A stretch of DNA of 64,000 nucleotides from Anaerolineales bacterium (GCA_020634935.1 JACKAT010000025.1:1-64000); one strand, 5' to 3'; shown: positions 28,119 to 36,738, counted from the stretch's first letter. A program made the numbers and translations. The notes: generated by a model not told the origin, from the letters alone.

Positions 28119-28206
28119 AAATCGCCTAACATTTGGCGTTGTCAATTTCCTTGAAATATCTTAAAATAAGATACTGCTTGTACCTTATGCCCGGCGAGAC
28201 GCGACC

Positions 28207-31200
28207 ATGCCCAAACCAACGCCGCCCGACAACATCAATATCATCGATGAAAAGCTATCCCTCACTGCCGAGCAAAAGCAGATCATCCGGCGAAACCTGC
28301 CCCACGCCGCTCAGATTGACGTCAAACGGTTGCTGGGCGGCAGCTTGCAGGGAACGTTGGTCCTGCTGGTCGGCGTTAAACGCGCCGATGGTTTTTTTGA
28401 GGTTAACCGGGCCATTAAATTTGGCGACAAGGCATCGCTTCGGGAAGAGTACGAGAGTTATGAAAGGTATATCCTCAACTCCGATATTCAGGATATTGCG
28501 GCTAGAATTAATACCCCCACGTCGGCATCCGGTATAAACCCAGCCCAAATGGCGCTGGTGTACTCCGCTATTGCGGGAGAAAGTTTCGAGGCGTACTATG
28601 CCAAACACGATGCTTCGGAACTGCTTGGTGTCCTCAACAAGCTATTTGGGCCGCTGGTCAAATATTGGCGTAAAAATGACAAGTTGGTTGAAAAGCCACA
28701 TGCTGATAATCTTTTCTATATACTCAGGAAGCTGTTTGAGCTGATTCCTAAATACTGGCGTAAGAAGGATAAGCCGGTTATAGAGTCGTCCTCTGAACAT
28801 GCTTTGGATGAGTACTACGGAGCCAAATTCCCACCTCACTTAACCATTAAAGACCCTCAGCCGGGACCTGCTCCCAAACAACTTGGAGCCATCAAACTAA
28901 CCGGCGAGGTTGGTCTGGCCAACTCTAATTATGAACGCCTAACCACAGGCATGGTTGAACTAAACAACTTTACGCTGCACCGGCGGCGAGGATATCGGCT
29001 TGAACTGCGCCGGCCGAATCGACCCGGCAAACTGCGCATAACCCTGGTTGGTGTTCCAAGGCTCTTAGAGCAGCAGTTATTAAATAACGGGCCGATTGCG
29101 CTGTACGGTGAAGTGATAGCCCATCGTCATCGAGACTATGTTGAGAGAATGACGGCTGCTTTTGCCAAGGTGAATGTGGCGATTGACCTTGACCCGGCCA
29201 AGCAAGAACTACATCTGGACGGCCAGACCTATCCTAATCCGCTCCATTACTACCTAAATTATCTGAACAAAAGCCTCAACACCTCCCCTGTCATCGTCCA
29301 CGGCGACATGCACACCGGCAACATCATTGTCAACGAACACGGCTATCCCAAACTGATTGACTTTGAGGCGGTGGATCGGGGCCATTGGGCGCTCGATTTT
29401 GTGACGCTGGAGCGCAACCTCCGCCACGTGGCGGCTGAAGAACGCAAAAACCAAAATAAGCCTCCGTTCACCGTAGCCGAACTGATTGATTTTGAGGAGC
29501 GGCTACTGCTGCAAACCATTGCCCCAAGCCGCCGGCCGGTGGTCCCACCTCCGGACCTCGACCTGGCCAAGTTGTTTACGGTCATCGGCGCCATCCGGCA
29601 GCACGCCATCGATTTTATGGGCCTGGCCCAGGTTGAACCGGAGTATCTGCCCGCCCTCATGCTCCACCTGCTGGCCGCGCTCAAATTCCAGAATACGCCG
29701 GACAAATACGCCACCGCCCGGCACCAGTTTATCGCCGCTGTGGTGGCGTTAACCTACCTGGAAACCCACGACCTGCCGCAGGTAGAGGAGCAAACCCCAC
29801 CCACCGACCCCCAATCCCACCGGTGCGACTTCTATGCCCACATTAGCCTACCACCGAACTATGTACCCCGCCCCGAACTGCTGGCCTCCATCAAACAAAC
29901 GCTGCTGGGAGAGCGCCAGGATGTGGCCTTGACCTCTGCCCTTAAGACGAGCGCCGTCCACGGGATGGGTGGCATCGGCAAGAGTGTGATGGCGCGGGCG
30001 CTGTGTGACGAGCCGGATATCCAGGCCACCTTCAAAGACGGCATCCTGTGGACAACCTTGGGCCAGACCGTGAGCGATGATGACCTCAAAGCCAAGCTGC
30101 GGGCCTGGATCGAGGAGCTGGGCGGGATTATCAGCGCCACGGCCCCCAGCCTGAACCAGCTCAAAAACAACCTGGCCGAGCAGCTCAAAGCGCGGGCTTG
30201 CTTGTTGATTGTCGATGATATGTGGCGCTACGAGGATGCGGACTGGTTTAATGGGGGTGGGCCGAACTGCCGTTTGCTGCTGACCACCCGCGACGCCGAG
30301 GCCGCCCGCCAGTTGGGGGCAGCGATTGCCCCGGTTGAAACGATGCGTGAGAGCGAAGCGCTCGAGTTGCTGTCGCAGTGGGCCGGCCGGCCGCTCCAGC
30401 AATCCCACCCTAAACCGGCAGCGCAGATTGTCAAACGACTGGGTTATCTGCCCCTGGCCCTCAAACTGGCCGGGGAACAACTGCGCCGTCAAGAGCCAAC
30501 CGCGTGGTTAGCCGGCTTCAAGGCCCAGAAGCTCAAGAGCCGGCGCGATAAGAGCGTTTACGGCAACCTATTTGATACCTTTGCCCTGAGCCTGACCGCG
30601 CTCACCGACGAGGAGCAGCCGTTGTACACCAGCCTGGTTATCTTCAAAGAAGATGAGCCGATTCTGCGGCCGGCCATAGCCATGCTGTGGTCACAGTTGG
30701 CCAATTATGACCCGGACGCAAGCGAAGCGTTCTTGTTTGATTTGGCCGACCGTGCCCTGCTTCAGGTGAGTGACGATAACAAGACGGTTCTCCTCCACGA
30801 CTTAGTGCGGGAGTTTATGGCCGAACAGCTGCCGGAAGAAGCGCAGCGCCACGTCCATACCCGCCTTTTGAATGGCTACCGGGCCACCCAAACCGGCGAG
30901 GGCTGGGCTACCGCCCCAGATGACGGCTATCTGTACAGTCACCTGGCCTACCACCTGGACATCCTGGCCGAAGGCGACGAGACGGCGGCTGGGGAGCTAA
31001 ACCACCTCTTTGCCGACGATGCTTGGCTGCAAGTCCGGGTAGCAGCCGACGGCTACCGCTACGACGGCTATCTGTCTGACCTCGAACTGGCCTGGCAGCG
31101 AGCGAACCACGTAACCCGAAAGCAGATTGCGGCAGACCAGGCCCCCGATGGTCTGGGCGAATGGGTCCATTATGCCCTCATCCAGAGCAGTATTAATACC

Positions 31201-31488
31201 TTGGCCGGCCAGTATCCACCCGCGCTGGTGGCGCAAGCCGTAACCACCCACCAGTGGACCGTTGAACGGGCTATCAGCGTTGCCGCTAACATTGTTGATC
31301 CTCAGGCTCGGTTTACCATGGGGATGCAACTGTTACAGCTTGACAAGCTGCCGTCGCAAGCATATCGACAGGTGGGTCGTATAACGCTAGCGGCGGCCCA
31401 GGCCATCGGCGATGAACGGGTTGGCCCCGCAGCTGAGCGGGGCGTTGCTGGCCCAGGGGCTAGCGGCGGCGCAGGCCATCGGCGATGA
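28207..31488 (+). CDS. Kinase-like / NB-ARC STAND NTPase with C-terminal repeats (frameshifted tail)
   Basis: 1093 aa as read. Residues 1-480 form a phosphotransferase (APH/choline-kinase-like) domain: a Lys in RAIKFGD and Glu in EEYESYERY for ATP, catalytic HGDMHTGNI near 365 and metal-binding LIDFEAVDRG near 384. It holds a duplicated segment (KLFGPLVKYWRKNDK and KLFELIPKYWRKKDK). An NB-ARC module follows: P-loop HGMGGIGKS (about 585-593), Walker B LLIVDDMW (about 667), sensor-like LLLTTRDA, and GYLPLALKLAG. A winged-helix part and an alpha-repeat tail end the chain. STAND proteins of this shape act as switches in signalling or antiphage defence. A 23-bp deletion near 31416 shifts the tail out of frame (see 31412-31927). 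The IS66 element ends 88 bp upstream and may have displaced the promoter. Confidence 0.85.
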   Translation: MPKPTPPDNINIIDEKLSLTAEQKQIIRRNLPHAAQIDVKRLLGGSLQGTLVLLVGVKRADGFFEVNRAIKFGDKASLREEYESYERYILNSDIQDIAARINTPTSASGINPAQMALVYSAIAGESFEAYYAKHDASELLGVLNKLFGPLVKYWRKNDKLVEKPHADNLFYILRKLFELIPKYWRKKDKPVIESSSEHALDEYYGAKFPPHLTIKDPQPGPAPKQLGAIKLTGEVGLANSNYERLTTGMVELNNFTLHRRRGYRLELRRPNRPGKLRITLVGVPRLLEQQLLNNGPIALYGEVIAHRHRDYVERMTAAFAKVNVAIDLDPAKQELHLDGQTYPNPLHYYLNYLNKSLNTSPVIVHGDMHTGNIIVNEHGYPKLIDFEAVDRGHWALDFVTLERNLRHVAAEERKNQNKPPFTVAELIDFEERLLLQTIAPSRRPVVPPPDLDLAKLFTVIGAIRQHAIDFMGLAQVEPEYLPALMLHLLAALKFQNTPDKYATARHQFIAAVVALTYLETHDLPQVEEQTPPTDPQSHRCDFYAHISLPPNYVPRPELLASIKQTLLGERQDVALTSALKTSAVHGMGGIGKSVMARALCDEPDIQATFKDGILWTTLGQTVSDDDLKAKLRAWIEELGGIISATAPSLNQLKNNLAEQLKARACLLIVDDMWRYEDADWFNGGGPNCRLLLTTRDAEAARQLGAAIAPVETMRESEALELLSQWAGRPLQQSHPKPAAQIVKRLGYLPLALKLAGEQLRRQEPTAWLAGFKAQKLKSRRDKSVYGNLFDTFALSLTALTDEEQPLYTSLVIFKEDEPILRPAIAMLWSQLANYDPDASEAFLFDLADRALLQVSDDNKTVLLHDLVREFMAEQLPEEAQRHVHTRLLNGYRATQTGEGWATAPDDGYLYSHLAYHLDILAEGDETAAGELNHLFADDAWLQVRVAADGYRYDGYLSDLELAWQRANHVTRKQIAADQAPDGLGEWVHYALIQSSINTLAGQYPPALVAQAVTTHQWTVERAISVAANIVDPQARFTMGMQLLQLDKLPSQAYRQVGRITLAAAQAIGDERVGPAAERGVAGPGASGGAGHRR

Positions 31489-31709
31489 AAGGTCTCGGGC
31501 TGAGGCTCTGACCGGCCTAGCCTCGCAGTTGAGCGGCGAAGCACAAGCGACGGTCTTAGCCCAGGGGCTAGAGGCGGTGCAGGCCATCGGCGATGAATGG
31601 TATCGGGCTAAGGCTCTGAGCCGGTTGGCTCCGCAGTTGAGCGGGGAGTTGCTGGCCCAGGGGCTGGAGGCGGCCCAGGCCATTGGCGATGAATGGTCTC
31701 GGGCTAAGG
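31399..31709 (+). repeat. 96-bp coding tandem repeats in the STAND gene
   Basis: The mark CAGGCCATCGGCGATGAA (or a one-base variant) starts at 31399, 31472, 31580 and 31676. Intervals are 73, 108 and 96 bp. The basic unit is 96 bp (32 residues); 108 is 96 plus 12 in frame, whereas 73 is 96 minus 23 and breaks the frame. Confidence 0.9.
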
Positions 31710-31927
31710 CCCTGAGCGGGTTGGCCCCACACCTGTCTTCAATGACACAAGTAAAGGTGGTTATGTCTGAATTAGAGCAGCGCCGTCACGCTAACCGTCG
31801 TGATCTCCTGCACCTGATCGGCCAAGATAAATTATTTAATCGCGAAAAGTTGGGGTTGTCGGAAGAGACAATGGTGGCCATCAGCCGGAGTATTGTTGCT
31901 ATTTGCACGGAGTGGCGGTGGTTGTAG
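31412..31927 (+). pseudogene. Out-of-frame C-terminal part of the STAND protein
   Basis: 171 codons open in the +1 frame relative to the gene at 28207. The product has the same 32-residue repeats (LAPQLSGALLAQGLAAAQAI, GDEWYRAKALSRLAPQLSG, GDEWSRAKALSGLAP) and a non-repeat end with EQRRHANRRDLLHLIG and a Trp-rich terminus. It has no ribosome site of its own. The intact protein would be about 1,250 aa. It either represents a broken tail or one setting of a repeat-driven switch; a sequencing error is also possible. Confidence 0.75.
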
Positions 31928-32527
31928 CGGAGCGGTCAGCTATTAGCCTTCAGCTGTCAGCCCTATTGTCAGGGGCTGATAAGGGGTGTTAAAATGGGGG
32001 TCGGGGGTAGGTAGTAGGGATTAGGGGAAAGACCCTGCTACCTACGAGAGAGTAGGGAAATACGACCAGACCACCCTCACCATCTCTCCATCTTCATAAT
32101 TCATCCCTCATAATTCATATCCGGCCATTTCCGCCTGGACATAAATGATGCGGCTGGTTTATTGATGGCTACCATCCCAACGGGGGACCATGAACCGGTC
32201 AAAATGGCCCACCACGTCCGCTCCGCGATGAATCGCCGAGCTAGTGAACGGCACCCGCTCAAGCGGGTTTTCAAAAAGCCCCCTTGATGGGGGCGCTGTT
32301 TGATAGTCCTGCGATTTATCGCGGGGCGGTCATCGCTAACCACAGAATCCGGGAGAACTAGGTTATCTCTAACCCCATCGTAGATGACAAAGCTAGCTTT
32401 GTCGCTCCTTTTTTCTTTTCTTCATTCTTCATTCTTCATTCGCCTACCAGGCGGGCTTGGCCCAGTGAGGCAAGCAGAAAGAAAGCTGCAATAATAAAAC
32501 CTTTCGGATATCATAAGGAGACCCACG
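31928..32527. other. Gene-free region with several hairpins
   Basis: No supportable gene. It holds CAGCTATTAGCCTTCAGC-type repeats (31935-31985), a hairpin GTAGGTAGTAGGG/CCCTGCTACCTAC (32007-32045) that may end the STAND transcript, a terminator-like ACCCGCT-CA-AGCGGGT plus TTTT (32253-32272), GCCCCC/GGGGGC (32278-32294), and the 18-bp palindrome GACAAAGCTAGCTTTGTC (32386-32403) related to family B cargo. Confidence 0.6.
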
Positions 32528-32593
32528 ATGATTGCTCAAACCATAGACCCAATTTTTAACTATGAATGCGGCCCAGGCTGTAAAGATTGTTGA
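32528..32593 (+). CDS. Possible 21-aa Cys-rich peptide
   Basis: A short frame starting at ATG 32528 with AAGGAG nine bases upstream. The C-terminus reads YECGPGCKDC, three Cys in seven residues, which could bind metal. It converges on the thioredoxin-like gene with five bases between stops. It may be a real small protein, or the front of a gene truncated by rearrangement. No homologue recognised. Confidence 0.3.
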   Translation: MIAQTIDPIFNYECGPGCKDC

Positions 32594-32597
32594 GGCC

Positions 32598-32834
32598 CTA
32601 AAGCAGCATCGCCTTAATTTCCTCAATCGAAGGGACTTTCCCGGTTATTTTCACCTCGCCATCAACGGCCAGCGCCGGGGTCATCATGACCCCAAAGCCC
32701 ATAATGGCGTTGATGTCCGTTACTTTTTCTAATTCGTAATCCAGCCCGACGGCCTGGGCCGCCGCCTCTGTCTGAGCCGTAAGTTTTTGGCATTTGGCGC
32801 AGCCCGTACCCAGAATTTGTAGCTTTTTCTTCAT
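32598..32834 (-). CDS. Thioredoxin-like redox protein (TIGR00412 type)
   Basis: 78 aa. A minimal thioredoxin fold with active site GTGCAKCQKL (CxxC at about 12-15) near the N-terminus and the cis-Pro loop MMTPALAVDGEV at about 51-61. The usual neighbours of this small family are permeases and ArsR regulators, as here; it may reduce a metalloid substrate or the permease. AGGATTATATA precedes the ATG. Twenty-three bases separate it from the permease gene, so the three genes 34677 to 32598 are likely one operon. Confidence 0.92.
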   Translation of the reverse strand: MKKKLQILGTGCAKCQKLTAQTEAAAQAVGLDYELEKVTDINAIMGFGVMMTPALAVDGEVKITGKVPSIEEIKAMLL

Positions 32835-32857
32835 TATATAATCCTCCGTAATCGTGT

Positions 32858-34267
32858 TTATCCGAAAAATGTGCCGTAGATGAGGCCGCTGATGGTGGCC
32901 ATCATAATCACCAACGTGACAAAGACCACGGTTTTCTGAGCGCCTAAAATGGAGCGGATGACCAGCATATTGGGCAAACTCAGCGCCGGACCGGCCAGCA
33001 GCAGGGCCAGCGCCGGCCCTTTGCCCATGCCGCTGCCCAATAGCCCCTGCAAAATGGGGACTTCCGTTAAGGTGGCAAAGTACATGAACGCGCCCAAAAA
33101 CGAGGCCACGAAGTTAGCCCACAGCGAGTTCCCCCCTACGGCCCAGGCCACCCAGGTGGAGGGGATAAGCCCTTCGTGGCCGGGCCGGCCTAGCAAGAAG
33201 CCCGAAATCAACACGCCCGCCAAGAGCAGCGGTAAAATCTGTTTGGCAAAGCCCCAGGATTGCCGCCACCATTCGGCCAGCTCGTCGTCGGCGGGGCGAT
33301 CACCGCTGCGATTAATTAAGACGGCTAAGCCGGCCACCCCCACCACAAAAGGAATAGTGGGCCGGTGCGGCGTCAACAGAACGGTCAGGCCCGTTACGGC
33401 GGCCAGCCCGGCCATTTCCCCCCAGGGGATACCAAACCAGCGAACCAAGCTAAGGCCAAAGACCACGGCCAGGCCGGCCGTAATCAGCCAGCGGCTCTGG
33501 TAGATCAAAGCCCACAGCGTGCTGTCGGTTTGTGGTTTACCCCAGTTAACAAAAACCAACATGCCGACCATCGCGGCAAAATAAATACCGTTTTGCCACA
33601 ACGGGCGCGTCACCTCCGGCGTGGGCAGAGTCGCCTGCAAGCGGCTTTTTTCGCGCTCTTCTTTTATAAAGATGACGTGCATCAGCAGGCCGATGACTAA
33701 ACTAAACCCAATGGCCCCGATGGCTCGGGCCAGCCCTAGTTCCGGCCCCAGCACCGAGGCGGTTAAAATAATGGCCAGCACATTGATGGCCGGACCGGAG
33801 TACAGAAAGGCGACCGCCGGCCCCAACCCGGCCCCCATGCGATAGATACCAGCGAACAGCGGCAAAACCGTACAAGAACAGACCGCCAGAATAGTACCCG
33901 ATACCGAGGCCACGCCGTAAGCCAGCACCTTGGGCGCACCGGCCCCCAGATAGCGCATGACCGAGGCCTGGCTGACAAAAACCGAAATACCGCCGGCAAT
34001 GAAAAAGGCCGGAATTAAGCACAGCAGCACATGCTCCTGCGCGTACCATTGGGCCAAATATAAACCCTCGATAACGGCGTTATCGAAGCGGCGGTTTCCC
34101 AGCGGCAGGTAATAAATGAGGACAAAAACGCTGGTAATTGCGGCCAGCACTTTCCAATCCTCGCGCCAACGGGCCAGGCCGTGGCGCAATCCGGCTTGAA
34201 TGCGGCTAAATCGGCCTGCCCCCGCTTCCGGCGTTTGGCCGACAGGGGTCTGCGGTAAAAGTTTCAT
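32858..34267 (-). CDS. ArsP/DUF318-type permease
   Basis: 469 aa with about ten membrane helices in two halves. The hallmark CSCTVLPLFAGIYRMGAGLG then PAVAFLYSGPAINVLAI lies in the first half; the related loop with ALLLAGPALSLPNMLVI is in the second. ArsP proteins export trivalent organoarsenicals, but the wider family includes permeases of unknown substrate. The ATG at 34267 (MKLLPQTP) is chosen because AGGAGG lies six bases upstream; longer in-frame starts would overlap the regulator gene and a repeat. Part of the arsR-permease-thioredoxin operon. Confidence 0.88.
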   Translation of the reverse strand: MKLLPQTPVGQTPEAGAGRFSRIQAGLRHGLARWREDWKVLAAITSVFVLIYYLPLGNRRFDNAVIEGLYLAQWYAQEHVLLCLIPAFFIAGGISVFVSQASVMRYLGAGAPKVLAYGVASVSGTILAVCSCTVLPLFAGIYRMGAGLGPAVAFLYSGPAINVLAIILTASVLGPELGLARAIGAIGFSLVIGLLMHVIFIKEEREKSRLQATLPTPEVTRPLWQNGIYFAAMVGMLVFVNWGKPQTDSTLWALIYQSRWLITAGLAVVFGLSLVRWFGIPWGEMAGLAAVTGLTVLLTPHRPTIPFVVGVAGLAVLINRSGDRPADDELAEWWRQSWGFAKQILPLLLAGVLISGFLLGRPGHEGLIPSTWVAWAVGGNSLWANFVASFLGAFMYFATLTEVPILQGLLGSGMGKGPALALLLAGPALSLPNMLVIRSILGAQKTVVFVTLVIMMATISGLIYGTFFG

Positions 34268-34292
34268 CGCTCCTCCTGATAAGGGGATGTAA

Positions 34293-34306
34293 TAAGTGAC
34301 TGTCAC
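34293..34306. repeat. Half of a MITE A core in the operon spacer
   Basis: AAGTGACTGTCACC in the 50-bp gap between the ArsR and permease genes is one subterminal arm of MITE family A. The other arm is absent. Confidence 0.6.
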
Positions 34307-34317
34307 CTGACTTTGAG

Positions 34318-34677
34318 TTAGGCTAACTGCTGCCCCTCCGGGCCGCACAGACAACGCTGCCGGATACGAGCGGGATCGAGAAAATGGCCGAACCAGTACT
34401 GCCAGCGGCTAACCGCGGCCTGATTGACGCTGTAGTAGATCCAGCGGCCGTCAAGGGCATCGCGGCGGCTGGTGATCAGCCCGGCCCGGTGCAGCGTTCG
34501 TAAATGATGAGACAAAAGGTTAGGCGGCAGCCCCAACCGGTCGTTTAGCTCGCCATTGCACGAGGTGCCGGCCATTAAGACATCAAGAATGCGCAGCCGG
34601 TTAGGGTCGGCCAGCACTTTAAGCAAAGCCGCCGCTTCCTCAAAGGGGTGAGCGTCGAACGAGCCGGTTTCTTTCAT
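34318..34677 (-). CDS. ArsR/SmtB family transcriptional regulator
   Basis: 119 aa. A winged helix-turn-helix: LLKVLADPNRLRILDVLMAG, then LNDRLGLPPNLLSHHLRTLH (recognition helix with SHHLRTLHRAGLI), then the wing RRDALDGRWIYYSV. Candidate metal-sensing cysteines are one in the recognition region (SCNGEL, Cys40) and two at the C-terminus (CLCGPEG). It should repress its own operon until thiophilic metal or metalloid binds. Upstream on the minus strand, CTATAACGATAG around 34693-34704 is a candidate operator. It is the first gene of the operon. Confidence 0.93.
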   Translation of the reverse strand: MKETGSFDAHPFEEAAALLKVLADPNRLRILDVLMAGTSCNGELNDRLGLPPNLLSHHLRTLHRAGLITSRRDALDGRWIYYSVNQAAVSRWQYWFGHFLDPARIRQRCLCGPEGQQLA

Positions 34678-34893
34678 CGCCTATATCCTATCGTTATAGT
34701 ATTTCAATGACCGTTGAACTATTTGCGCCTCTTATCATAATCCAATTGTCGGTTAACTGCACCGGCCGTTTAGTTAGTTTTTTACCTGGATGGGTTACTA
34801 GTTTGAACCGCTCGAAGACCCTAGGTAACTGTCCGTAATTAACCTGTGGGTTTCGGGAGATTAAGAGATTGGAGATTAGGAGATTTTAAGATG

Positions 34894-34965
34894 GAGGCAA
34901 TGGTCATGCCCGAATGTCTTTTAAAAGCATGCGGGCATGACATCGGCCAGCGTTCCTCCTCGAAA
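34894..34965. repeat. Family C repeat copy
   Basis: GGCAATGGTCATGCCCGAATG and later GGGCATGAC followed by GGCCAGCGTTCCTCCTCGA match 26093-26215 with a shortened middle. A GGAGATT-rich tract lies just left (34855-34885). The gap 34678-35031 holds no gene. Confidence 0.6.
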
Positions 34966-35031
34966 CACATATAGAGCCAAGAATGATTGGCCCGGAGGCG
35001 ATGACCGCGCCGGTGGTCATAAAACGGCAAT

Positions 35032-35062
35032 AAAAAAACCCTACCGTATCTGGTAAGGTTTT
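35032..35062 (-). terminator. Terminator of tRNA-Leu
   Basis: On the minus strand ACCTTACC, loop AGATAC, GGTAGGGT (one G-U pair) then seven T. Confidence 0.85.
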
Positions 35063-35074
35063 TGGCTTGAGCAA

Positions 35075-35156
35075 TGGGCGAGGAGGGACTCGAACCCTCA
35101 CGCCTTGCGGCACATGATCCTAAGTCATGCTCGTCTGCCAATTCCGACACTCGCCC
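35075..35156 (-). tRNA. tRNA-Leu (anticodon TAG)
   Basis: On the minus strand the acceptor arms GGGCGAG and CTCGCCC pair, the D arm has GGCAGACGAG, the anticodon loop CTTAGGA has TAG, the class II long variable arm is TGCCGCAAGGCG, and the T arm is GAGGG-TTCGAGT-CCCTC. The discriminator A is at 35075; CCA is not encoded. Confidence 0.96.
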
Positions 35157-35280
35157 GAGGAAAAACAAAATAACTTATTAAGAAATTCATTTTAGCATTA
35201 CCTCCACCCAAAGTCAAAGTCAATCGCAAGGCAACCGTCTCAATCTTAGTCATAATAAAATCCTGATCGCCTGATTTTAC

Positions 35281-35412
35281 TATGAGTTACGCAGTTCAAA
35301 AGGTGACAGTCACTTGGATGCGATAAATTGCTCTATTTGGGCCAAACGGCCGCTCATTTTATTTGAAAAGTGATTGTCACCTTGTTCGTTACACCCAACT
35401 GCGTAAATCCTA
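35281..35412. mobile_element. MITE family A, inverted copy (132 bp) with exact target duplication
   Basis: Ends TATGAGTTACGCA (35281-35293) and TGCGTAAATCCTA (35400-35412). TTTAC flanks directly on both sides (35276-35280 and 35413-35417). AGGTGACAGTCACTT and AAGTGATTGTCACCT lie inside. The element is reversed relative to copies 2, 3 and 5. Confidence 0.88.
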
Positions 35413-35554
35413 TTTACAAAAAATTCTAGTCAAATGACCAGGTAAAAACTGGACACCTGGCTAGGGCAAATTTTATACTTTTTAAGTATAGTTAAGGCCG
35501 TTCTACCCATGCCGCAAATTTAAGATCAACGTTGTTAAATCAATCAGGGTGTGT

Positions 35555-35583
35555 TTGACAACTTTTGATGGACAGAGTATTAT
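35555..35583 (+). promoter_or_regulatory. Strong promoter for the cbb3 cluster leader
   Basis: TTGACA (35555-35560), 17-bp spacer, TATTAT (35578-35583). The first gene begins at 36007, leaving a leader of about 415 nt. An imperfect palindrome CCAGGT-N11-ACCTGG lies upstream at 35438-35460. Confidence 0.7.
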
Positions 35584-35804
35584 TCTGGCGCTTATGAAAT
35601 TCCATCTTGATAAAACCGGATATTTAATCGCTTTGGGCAACAATGTTCAATAGACCGTTGAATAGTTGAACCCCAATTTCAAGAACTGTTTTTTGTTGAA
35701 CTATCATTACTAATCGTCATTGGAAGACGTTATAAATTCAGGATGTTCACCATTGCCAACGGGGGCTTATTTTTTTTGTAATACTTATTTCAACCAGCTA
35801 AAAC

Positions 35805-35894
35805 AGCAACGATCCGGTACGTAATTCATCTGCCTATAGAAAACCTGTTCGATTGATGTCAATTACGAATTTTGGCCTCACCCGAATCGTTGCT
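35805..35894 (+). ncRNA. Candidate structured leader RNA before the cbb3 genes
   Basis: Nested helices: AGCAACGATCCGG (35805-35817) with CCGAATCGTTGCT (35882-35894), 12 of 13 pairs; CGTAATT (35820-35826) with AATTACG (35861-35867); CATC (35827-35830) with GATG (35855-35858). It resembles a regulatory leader. No known riboswitch class is recognised. The rest of 35413-36006 is AT-rich with no gene. Confidence 0.45.
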
Positions 35895-36006
35895 ATCTGC
35901 CACTGCCAATTTTGATTAGCTTATTGTGCGCCTCCTTTATCATAGAGAGAAATTACTATTCCGCTAAGTAATAAAACAAATCAATTTATCGAGGAGAACT
36001 TCTTTT

Positions 36007-36738
36007 ATGATCCCAAGAATTTTTTCGTGGCTGGCAGGGTTTGCCTTAGTCATGATATTTTTGGTTGTCATTAGCCCCGATTTGTTCAGAGGCTACGTTT
36101 TTAGCTCAGATGATCGCAGCAATGGGCAGCGGGTCTATGAGACTTATTGTATCGGGTGCCACGGCCCGGACGGGTTGGGTAACGGCCCGGCCTCTGAATT
36201 CCTCAATCCTTTACCCCGTAATTTTGTCGATGGCGATTATAAATTTTTTCACTTTGGTGAAGCGCCCCCCTTGCCATCCGATGAAAGCTTAGAGATCACC
36301 ATTCGAAATGGTCTGCCCGGATCATCGATGCCCGCTTTCCCTCTTATAACCGATCAAGAACTGAAAGACGTGATTGCCTACGTCAAAAGTTTCAGAGCCG
36401 GCGGCTGGGTTGAGCCTAAACCGATTCAGGCCGGCGATCAGCCCATTCAACTCCAAGGGGAAACCGGTGAAGAGTTGTTTGTTAGCGCCGGTTGTGTCGG
36501 TTGTCACCAGTTCGATCCGACTGGAGCGACGGGAGGGGTTGGCCCCAGTCTTACCCAGGTTGGTAGCCGGCTCAGCGCTGACGAGATTCACCAATCAATC
36601 GTAGACCCGAACGCCGTTATCGCTGAAGAGTGCCCGGCCGGCCCGTGTCCGCCTGGCGTCATGCCGCAAAACTACAGCGACCGTTTAACGGATGAGCAAA
36701 TCAACACTCTATCAACTTATTTATCAGAGCAAAAATAA
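36007..36738 (+). CDS. Membrane-anchored diheme cytochrome c (CcoP-like role)
   Basis: 243 aa. One N-terminal membrane helix (about 5-28), then two class I cytochrome c domains outside the membrane. The heme motifs are CIGCH (about 48-52) and CVGCH (about 163-167); axial Met candidates are in GSSMPAF and GVMPQNY. In other organisms CcoP, a diheme cytochrome, feeds electrons to cbb3 oxidase; this gene lies directly before ccoN and probably has that role, but its order and length (CcoP is about 300) differ. GAGGAGA precedes the ATG after a long structured leader. Confidence 0.9.
   Translation: MIPRIFSWLAGFALVMIFLVVISPDLFRGYVFSSDDRSNGQRVYETYCIGCHGPDGLGNGPASEFLNPLPRNFVDGDYKFFHFGEAPPLPSDESLEITIRNGLPGSSMPAFPLITDQELKDVIAYVKSFRAGGWVEPKPIQAGDQPIQLQGETGEELFVSAGCVGCHQFDPTGATGGVGPSLTQVGSRLSADEIHQSIVDPNAVIAEECPAGPCPPGVMPQNYSDRLTDEQINTLSTYLSEQK

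Noticed and set aside
29848..30492. Antisense open frame over the NB-ARC region
   Set aside because: The sense strand has ordered P-loop and Walker B motifs.
31412..31927. Independent small gene
   Set aside because: It continues the repeats of the upstream gene in another frame and lacks a ribosome site; treated as a frameshifted tail.
26647..31927. Prophage or integrative element
   Set aside because: No integrase, phage structural genes or attachment repeats were found; only one IS element and accessory gene.
34839..35168. Open frame across tRNA-Leu
   Set aside because: It reads through a clear tRNA and its terminator.
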